Origin: Morella rubra
Taxonomy: Eukaryota > Streptophyta > Magnoliopsida > Fagales > Myricaceae
Assembly: GCA_003952965.2 (NCBI GenBank)
Contig: CM025851.1
Location: 17,768,525-17,832,524, forward strand
Direction of reading: 5' to 3'
Length of the DNA: 64,000 bases
The notes beneath the pieces are model-generated. The model made no database searches. It was not told the DNA's origin and worked only from the letters and a program-made list of their open reading frames with translations. This document shows, piece by piece, positions 56,265 through 64,000 of this stretch. A program made the position numbers and the translations under genes. Within the stretch, counting starts at the first letter, position 1. Each line of letters opens with the position of its first letter.

Positions 56265-56632
56265 GCTCAGAGACATGGATATCGTTCTCTTTTTGAGGGT
56301 GCACCTCATCAAACTTAGTCGATGAATTTACAGTGCCAGCACTCGAGGTTTCCACTTCAGCCTCCAATGCATTTGGCTGTTCACGTGTTAAACCCTTTTG
56401 GTACCCATTGCTTGGTTGCAATTGGAGCCACCATCTTGTGTCGGGGTAGATTGGAAAACGAAGGGCTCCTTTTAGACCTGAAACCTAATGCAGAATGATC
56501 TTGCCCATCCGCTTTACTGGGAGGTTCAACATCAGCCTGGTTGGATGTTGAAGATGATGACTGGCAGCAAGCTAACTTGGGAGCTCGTTTGGCATCTTCT
56601 TGGACAAAGCACCGATTACTGCTCGCTGCCAT
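56265..56632 (-). pseudogene. Frameshifted fragment of a conserved plant protein
   Basis: The minus strand starts MAASSNRCFVQEDAKRAPKL at 56632 and runs to RSPSFSNLP. After a frameshift at about 56440 it continues as DTRWWLQLQPSNGYQKGLT (the conserved block of the family) and then ALEAEVET...KFDEVHPQ. The frame then runs into the element end at 56261. I recall this DTRWWLQLQP-Y/N-GYQKG family in many plants but know no function. Lack of the rest of the gene and the frameshift make it dead. Confidence 0.65.
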
Positions 56633-57887
56633 GCTGCTCTTGCCTCTGCTGCTGCCATCACTCTTTGATTCTATGACACATTTTACTGCATAGAACTAGA
56701 ATTTGTTAGTAATCGGTAAACAGAAGTTCAAATAGAATGCATTGCCTACATCTACAAAACACATAAAAAGCTCCTCCAGGATAAGAACAGAGTTCAGAGT
56801 TACTTGTTAACATAATCAGGAAAAAGCTTGCACCAGAATACCTGTTGTCAGTTGTTGGTGAAAGAAATGATCCTACTTCTCTACTACCCACAATTCTTGA
56901 AGAATAAAAGGAGAAAGAAAAAATAAAATGCAAATGAGCATGTTTAAGATAAGGTTTTAAACTTGACTGAAAAAGGTAAAGAAAAAATAGTCTTCAGCTC
57001 ATAAGTTGGGACTTGTGTCAGACCACACCAGAATGAATTGCTCTTTAAATGCCTTGATCTTTCTCCAGTACTTTATGATTCATCTATATGATCTAGTACA
57101 TGAGAAATATTTCAATACAACAGAAAAACCCAATCCTGCTTCATGCTTCCCAGTAATTCATCATCTTTACTTCATCAACAAGACTAAAATGGTAAGAGAA
57201 TTTAGTGTAAAGCCTAGTAATATCTTCACAAAATAGTGATTTCTGTAAAGTAATCAAAGGACATCATTCGTTGCAGAAGCTCTTCATAACAAGAGACAAA
57301 AGGGATGAGCATTCACATTCCACAATATTAACTGAGAAGTAATTAAATAAAATAGCTCAAAATAGGACTAAACAACTTTTTTCCTGAAAAGAAATGAGCC
57401 TCGAGGAATTTGACATGCCTTCAAATGGGGTATATTGTATGCGTGAAAGAAAAAAACGATATCAAAGAGTTTGACCAAACCATTAGATATAGTGAAAGAG
57501 AATTGAATTTCCTAGGAAAAAATATCTAATAAACCTAACCCTCTCGTAATAAGAAATTCCAATGGAACCTTTCAGTAACCGGATGATCATGGATACTGTT
57601 ATGAACATAAATGACTTCTATGTTCTCTTTTAGTGACCTTCCGAATGGGTTGAAGTCAATTAAAATTGCATCTCTATTGGCAAGGAGCCCTTCTGTCTTA
57701 TGCACGTAAAGCACGACACTTTCTTCCTTAACGAATCACCATACTAAGTAAGATGGTTAAAAATTTGCATACATAGCAAAATGATCAAAAAGGTTATAAT
57801 AAGCTTCAATATTAAAGTTCATCGAAGATAAAAGTTCAATAAAAACTATATCGACTTAAGCTGCCACCAAGCGCATCCCATATCGCT
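56633..57887. other. Intergenic AT-rich, no gene seen
   Basis: Nothing recognisable. An ORF at 57006-57236 has no family motif. Confidence 0.45.
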
Positions 57888-58486
57888 TTAATTCCCAAGC
57901 TGATAATTCCCTAACCCACCAAAATACACCCCACAATGAAATGGTTGCGTCATATTCCAGGCGTTTCTGATCCTTGATTGATCTGCAACTTTTGTCGCCA
58001 ACTTTTCTCTCATCTCTTTCATGGCTGCCAAGTAATGCTCAAGCTCCTCCAACCACATGTTATCGATCGCCTCTTCCCACAAGAACCCACTGCTTCCCAT
58101 CTTCTTTGCCTCTTCAATCTCCATCAACCGCTTCTAATTTCTCTTCTTTCAACTCTTTCATTGACTCCAAGTACTTCTTATTGAACTCCTCCACGTGAAA
58201 AGGATGGGCGGCTTGGTTTGCAGGTAGAGATTGTCTGGCGAGGTAGCGGTCGAGGACGATGTCGACACTGGGATGGCCGGAAGCGTATGTTTTTTTGCCT
58301 GGAGAGTATTCTATAATGGCCATCTCAGCGCCGCACAAGATGCAGAGCTCGCTTGCTTGCCTTCTTGAAGAGGCCTGCACGGCGCTTCGAGAAGGTGACA
58401 TGCTTGGTGCTTTTCGTTTCCAATTCTTTGATTTCGGTCCTTTGGCGGCCTCCGGTGGTCTTCTTGATTTTCTTTGGAGCAACCAT
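57888..58486 (-). pseudogene. Type I (M-alpha, AGL62-like) MADS-box gene with two frameshifts
   Basis: The minus strand starts MVAPKKIKKTTGGRQRTEIK at 58486 and reads the MADS core HVTFSKRRAGLFKKAS. The frame then shifts at GCAAGCAAGCGAGC, where an extra AAGC copy (+4) breaks KKASELC. The second frame gives ASELCILCGAEMAII...SPGKKTYASGHPSVD. A second shift at GAAGCGGTTGATGG precedes MEIEEAKKMGSSGFLWEEAI...YLAAMKEMREKLATKV, ending with a stop at 57888. Single exon, as is usual for the class. Such genes act in endosperm and female gametophyte development; this copy cannot make a full protein unless the sequence is wrong. Confidence 0.8.
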
Positions 58487-60127
58487 GGCTATGAACGGGG
58501 AAAAGTACGAACGAAGAGATCGGATAGCAGAACCCTGTAGGAGGAGAGGTTTAAACTTTAAATGTCACTGCAGCATGCATGTAATTATCGATGGTTTTTT
58601 TTTTTTTATTTCTCAAGTAAGCTCACGGTCAGTAGTTTTCCTTAATTTAATTAAATTCCTAAAAAATGATTCACCATTAAGAAGATTTAGAATGCCCACG
58701 ATTATAAGTCATGATTTATATTTCATAATACTAATTATCACTTCTAAGCCGAAAATAATCTGTCACCCTTTTTTATGAGTATCTTATGATTTGGACCATA
58801 TTAATTTTTTTTTTCCTTTTTGAGTTGCATTATTGACATCAGTTACTTTTTCAATTTATTCATAGAGTCCATAATATTTTCAAAGAAAAATATAAATCAT
58901 CAATAATAGTACCAAAAGCAATAAACTCTTTGCATTTTAAACTTTTGGAAAAAAAAAAAATCACATTTCTACTAAATTTTAGCACATCAAAAGATAATTT
59001 TCCAAAAACAAAATTTTTATTCTTTTGTAGACTCTTATAAATAATATTAATGGCGGTCATTGCAACATTTGTAGTTATCCTCATTTTCTTCACAATTTCT
59101 CATTCACTTACTGACATATAATTTTGTAATAGATCGGCATTACTAGTTTAGTCAGCACCTCCATTCCGCATACACACTCATTTATTTTCTAAAGAAATAA
59201 ATGTACAAACTATAAAATCAAGATATTGGAATCTCCTATTTTAATTTCATCCAACACTTTGATAAAATATATTTCCATTTATGAACAATAGGGGGTCATG
59301 AGATTGTAATCTCATTTAACACTTGCATTTAAAATTTAGGTCAAAGGTCAAATCGGGTCAACTTGGGTCGGTCAACGGATCTGACCGGCTAGATCGGGTT
59401 GAACTAATGACCCACCGGTTCGGTTATGGGTCATGGTCTGGGTCAAACACGGACCGTGGCACCATGGGTTGCCGCTTGGGCTGCCCATGGATCCAATCCA
59501 TGGGCTAGCCCAAAAGGGGCCCAGCCAGTGTGGCAAACCCCCCTCCTTTTTTTATAAACGGGTTGGGCTATGGGCCGGCCCAAATTTCTTTTCAAAATAA
59601 AATCGGGCCTATCACAATTTTAAAAATAAACTCAGCCCAAAATACAAAACAGCCCAAAATCCTTTTTTTTTTTTTGTAATAAAAAGCCAAAAACGTTTTT
59701 GGGCCGGGTAGAGCACAAAGCTACCCTACCCATCCGGCCTAAATGTGCGACCCAGGCATCTCTATGCCTGGGCACCTTGGAGAGGATGATGCGGCCAGCA
59801 TTGCTAGCCGTCATCCACCTTCGCCAAGCCACGTCTAGCCAACCACAGGCCGGCCATTCCCACGGTGGCCGTCGCGCGGCTGGCTGCCGTTTGGGGCCAA
59901 AATCCGTCCCACACTTGTGTAAGTCCCACACCTGTGTCTTACACAGGTGTGCTAGTGGTGGTCCATGGCCCTATGGCTGCCAAACCTTCACTTGCTCCGA
60001 CTAATGGTGTGGCAGCAGCACTACCTTGCCATCGGCCACACCTTTGAGAGAAAAACTAATCTTTCTCTCTTAACCTTCTTTCTCAAGCACTTGATATATA
60101 ATACGAATAATATAATTCAATAAACTA
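58487..60127. other. Intergenic, repeat-like, no gene seen
   Basis: AT-rich up to 59320. Then comes a GC-richer stretch (59330-60050) with CCCATGGATCCAATCCATGGGC (imperfect palindrome, 59485-59506) and CACACCTGTG/CACAGGTGTG words, probably an LTR or other element fragment. The 60-100 codon frames there show no motif. Confidence 0.4.
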
Positions 60128-60510
60128 TGGGAAAAATACACTTTTCACCTACAAACTACCGGAGTAGTGACACATTACACCTCAAACTACCATATTTAAG
60201 ACATTGCACCCTCAAACTACTAATGTTATACACTTTGCACCCTAAACTACCCACTTTGACACATTACACCCTCCAACTACTAATATTAAACATTTTGCAC
60301 CCTTCATTTGACAATAATACCCTTGAGAAATTAATGAATTGACAACAATATCTAAGGGCATTATCGTCATTTTAGTTTGAAAATTTGATAAAGGGTGCAA
60401 AGTGTTAAAAATTGGTAGTTAGAGGGTGCAATGTGTCAAAATTGGTAGTTTATGGTGCAAAGTGTAAAATACATGGTAGTTCGTAGGTGAAAAGTGTATT
60501 TTCCTCGTAA
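60128..60510. repeat. Foldback MITE of about 383 bp with internal repeats
   Basis: The left end GAAAAATACACTTTTCACCTAC pairs with the right end GTAGGTGAAAAGTGTATTTTCC. Inside, the left arm repeats (CACCCTCAAACTACTAAT)-type units about every 36-40 bp, and the right arm has their complements (TGGTAGTTAGAGGGTG, TTGGTAGTTTATGGTG). Nearly the whole element can fold into one hairpin. Confidence 0.75.
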
Positions 60511-61710
60511 ACTATTCCATTGACATGTCATGCGAATCAAACAAAAGAAAAAACAAAACGTTCTTCTAGCGATAAACTAAACAATAATAGTATCTCATAC
60601 TACACAGAAAACAATATATTCTTGCGATTTCATATCACGGAAAAACAAACGTTTTTTCAATAATATTATCATGCAGAATAAATTTACCTTCTCTAGTGTT
60701 ATTATGTGAACTCCACGTTCAAGCACTGCAGATTTTATACAGCATTCCACGGTTAACGACGCGTAGTTCACGGCATTTTCTCTCTGACTCATTCCTTTTA
60801 TTTCACAACGTCGGTGGCTTTATATGAGATAAAAATAAGGCAGTTGTAAACTGGGGCGGACTCGTATTGTGCTCGAAGTGCTAATTTTTGTTGTTGTGTT
60901 TGAGTGTTAAAATTTTGAGAAATTAAAATTTTGAGGAGGTTAAAATTGATAAAAAATTGAAAAAAGAGATGATTTAAATAATTTTTTTTTATATTTATTA
61001 TAATAAAAAATAATAATCTAATAGAAAATAGAGAGATTATATTGTAATTATTTTATTATGTTAAAATTTTAGTAAAGTCCAATACCTGATATTTTTATGG
61101 CAGGCCTCAAATTATGTGTCTATTCATATGGCTCAACAGTTCAGTGATCATACTATCTGTCGTACCTTTGCTAACTCTGCCCCGTGGAAGATCAAAATCG
61201 TAATTTCTACTCCTCGTATTAGAGAACAAAAAAAAAAAAAAAATACTACCCATCCACTCAAAATTTCGAGACAATTGTTCACCAGAAAAAGTCTGTGGTA
61301 GTTATAGACATAGCTCTATTCTGTTTTTGATCTACCTCTGCTTATAAGTATGCATTCAGAAATATTGGAAGTGCATGCATGCGTTGGTCAAAAGAAGCTC
61401 GAGCATTGCTTTTCTAACCATTAAGCTAATCTGGGACATAAACTATTAGGGAAGCTATTCTGCCGGCTATGCCCTGAAGTTCCATAGAGTAAACTCCTTT
61501 TGAGTGGCTAGCCGCACATGGCTACATCGTCATGCGTATTTTAAATTCAGTAACTCACATCCAAACGCTATATGTTAGGGTGTATAGTTGGAGGTCCAAC
61601 CGCTACGCCAGCTCCCATAGGGCAACCATTGGCATCATCTGAATTGATATAAACTGATTAAAAAACGCAATGAAATTCCGTTTGTTCCGGAAATTACTGA
61701 TTATACGGAT
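60511..61710. other. Intergenic, no gene seen
   Basis: AT-rich stretch followed by mixed sequence. No exon or element end is recognised. A 16 nt A-run lies at about 61229. Confidence 0.45.
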
Positions 61711-62302
61711 TAAGGTCAATAAACTCCATTTAACAGGATTAGCTATTCTGCTCACCCTTTGAAAATGCTAGCTATTCTCGAGCAGAATTTAAGACATCTA
61801 TTGCTCCCAATATTCATTAAGACCCAACTAAACCATGCCTTAAGGTTTAACCATTCACAATGGACTGATTTCTAGTCACGTACACACCATTGCCATTGTC
61901 CATTTTGTCACTACAGGTAAAAGCCAAAGCAAATTCGTAGCAAAATCTAAGCGGAGCGACCAAAAATTAAGCTACACGCTAAGCAAGCACAAAAAACTCA
62001 TCCCGACGATTCCACCCAATGAATTTGACATGAGAAACCCAAAAATCTGCCTGCAGTCGCAGTAATGGCCTACTCAATCAATGAGAATTCCTGATTGTGC
62101 CCTCCCCCCTCCCCAAAATTTAACACAATTTTGTCAATGCATGAAACTGCAAAAGTTCGACATAGTTCTCCAATACAATGATCAATAACCGAAGTAAATT
62201 AGTTAGCAACTAAGCAGGAGATCAAACTTCGGACAAAAAGCATGAAATAATTAGAGGCAGACCCAAAATCAGATAGGGTCTAAGGTTCGAAAGAGCAAGT
62301 AC

Positions 62303-62381
62303 CAACGCCAGTGATGAGACCAGAAGCTGCGACCACTGGCTCCTGCACTCCGAAAATCTTCAGCTTCTCCATCACCGGCAT
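62303..62381 (-). pseudogene. NDUFA3-like copy C: exon 1 only
   Basis: MPVMEKLKIFGVQEPVVAAS... with the normal 79 nt length and donor (G|GTACTT). Gly replaces Val and Cys at two usually hydrophobic sites. The block starts inside the former intron, so exons 2 and 3 are absent. Confidence 0.8.
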
Positions 62382-62408
62382 CCTGGACTTGTTCTGTTCA
62401 TTCGTTCT

Positions 62409-62564
62409 TCGGCGTTTTTTTTTTTTAAAACACGGTGGCCGGCCCAACTTAGGCGCGCTGACTAATATTGGAATCTGCAGTCCTCCGTCCACACAATTCG
62501 GGACAATTACCAAGTAAAAGGCCTGATTCACAGTCACCCGTCCCACAAAGTACGTTCTCGGCGT
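62409..62564 (-). mobile_element. SINE-like insert in copy C
   Basis: Same insert and same TCGGCGT flanks as at 52157-52315, about 142 bp. It differs mainly by a short gap near the 5' end (GATTCACAGTCACCCG against GATTCTGTACAGACACCGG). Confidence 0.6.
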
Positions 62565-63435
62565 ATTTGATTTGCGACGAAATGGATATTGGATCTAGCC
62601 TTTTACCGCTGCTCCGGGATAATGACCTGGGCCGTGACTGTTGGGTCTGCAGTGTAGCAAATAATTTGAGTTCACGGCCCGATTAGAAATCCGAACCAGT
62701 AGATAATCCATTTCAGATTTGGTTTTCGTTGTTAGTTAAACAGATTCTCTTCGGTCCAATTTTACACACTAAACAAATATATGTTTTGGATGTTATCAAT
62801 AACTGTTTCAATACAAATATGAATTTTTGTCTCAAATTTTTTTACTTTGTCGGTTTTCTCACCAAACAAGACGTGCACAATATTTTTTTTTCTCTTTCTG
62901 TTTTAATTCTGAAATTTAAATAATAACAATAATAATAATTTTAAAATCAACTTTCTCTACTAGTAAAATAATCTATTTTCATCTCAATAAACATAACAAA
63001 TTACTCAAATCATCCCCCTCTTCCTATTTTGGCCAACTTCCATAAAACTCCAAACACTTCTAATATTTTTTAAACATACTCAAAATTTTTATTATTTTTT
63101 CACAAAACTTTAATAGTACCGTACAACCAAAAATTTTTAAACATACCTAAATGCAACACAAGGCAGGCTAATCTGTCATTAGGCTAAGTGTCATTGGCTT
63201 GTGTTTTATCCTAAAGTTCCTATGATGTGACACGATCCTAGCAGTACGTCTGTAAGAAGTGGCCTAGAAGTAGGGTTGTTTCCCTCGCCAATGGTACCTG
63301 CATGGGTACTGGAAATTCAATTCTTGGCGACATTGGTACCAGTACCAGGGGCCTACTTCTAAAAAAATCTGGTGGTTTTATCGGTTCTCGGTGTCCCCCG
63401 ATACCGGTTGGGCAGGTACCGATAAAAATTGGGTT

Positions 63436-64000
63436 TTTTTTTTTTATTTAATAAAAAATTAGGACATGTGGCAATGCGGTTATAATATGGAAACTGATGT
63501 CGTATACTGGGATCTACTCAAAAGGCTTCTTTAAAAAAAAAAAAATTAAGGACCTCTTGCTTAGATTGACATTCATTAAGAAAAGTTGATTTTATCAAAA
63601 CTTTAGAGCTAATAAAAGTTGATTGTTGACATCAACTTTACTTTTCAAATTTCACCCGGATCGTATCAATCTTAATTATGCAAGTAAATAGATTTTAATG
63701 ATTGCGTACAAACAAGTAAATAGATTTTAAAATGGTAGCGTACAAATAATTAGTCATTCAATCTCAAATTTAGCTCCTTATAGGGTATTATCAATCTCAA
63801 TAAAATGTTGATCTTCTTTCTTCTCTAATTGTATTAATTATAGATTTTATTGCTTTAGATTTCTCATGCTATCTTTTAATATGTTCTTTAATTTATTGAT
63901 TTTGGATTTCATTAGTTTATATTTTAATGATATGAGCTCAATGGATCAAAAAAAGAAAAAAAATTAGGCTAATAAAAGGCTAAAAAAATGGTCCAATATA
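63436..64000. other. Terminal AT-rich stretch, no gene seen
   Basis: No exon or element end is recognised. Confidence 0.4.

Larger units (their letters stand above)
61711..63435. repeat. Duplicated block C (NDUFA3-like locus, exon 1 part)
   Basis: Begins at GTCAATAAACTCCATTTAACAG within the old intron 1 and matches block B to about 63435, including the SINE-like insert and the GTACC-rich stretch at the end (63280-63430). Confidence 0.75.

Noticed and set aside
59330..60050. GC-richer stretch as a gene
   Set aside because: Frames on both strands without motifs, palindromic and repetitive words; more like an element fragment.
1..64000. CRISPR arrays, operons, bacterial-type promoters, intact tRNA or rRNA genes
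   Set aside because: Plant nuclear sequence with introns; no array, rRNA or complete tRNA cloverleaf was seen. The only tRNA-like signal is the SINE head at 43622.

Overview
This window looks like nuclear DNA of a flowering plant, most likely a eudicot. It is AT-rich, its genes carry GT-AG introns, and it holds plant-specific protein families (a PPR protein of the PLS/E class, a GTE bromodomain factor, a DUF688-like protein). It is heavily seeded with LTR retrotransposon remains, foldback elements and gene fragments. I cannot name the species. All gene models were built by eye from frames, splice sites and recalled family sequences; no search was run.

Layout. 1-830: the 3' end of an unrecognised + strand gene. 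2750-3917: a two-exon DUF688-like gene. 4891-7999 (-): a complete three-exon gene for a 65-residue NDUFA3/B9-like complex I subunit. 8902-12840 (-): an eight-exon GTE1-type bromodomain gene. 16121-16783 and 21467-22258 (-): two single-exon paralogues of a plant family of unknown function. 23.6-33.1 kb: mobile-element territory, with a CACTA end, a decayed Ty3/gypsy element with two LTRs, a second gypsy fragment on the other strand, and a stray MATE exon. 34343-36715: an intact single-exon PPR gene, apparently orthologous to Arabidopsis At4g20770. 37847-42871: a six-exon C-factor-like short-chain dehydrogenase gene with two lesions and a mitochondrial nad4 fragment in its first intron. 48111-49722 (-): a two-exon ataxin-10-like gene. 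50-64 kb: partial copies of the NDUFA3-like locus, a small copia element beside a TRIM-like element, a fragment of a conserved plant gene, a frameshifted type I MADS-box gene and a large foldback MITE.

The functional genes do not form a pathway; they are ordinary independently transcribed nuclear genes. The notable content is structural: (i) a series of tiny A-tailed insertions, each bracketed by 13-19 bp direct repeats and mostly led by a TAG-type head; (ii) three generations of the NDUFA3-like locus, two sharing a SINE-like insertion; (iii) inverted duplications of the dehydrogenase exon 1/promoter and of the block next to it, one of them spanning the PPR gene; (iv) a copia leader packed with ACGTG motifs and a gypsy LTR with five GGCGCC palindromes.
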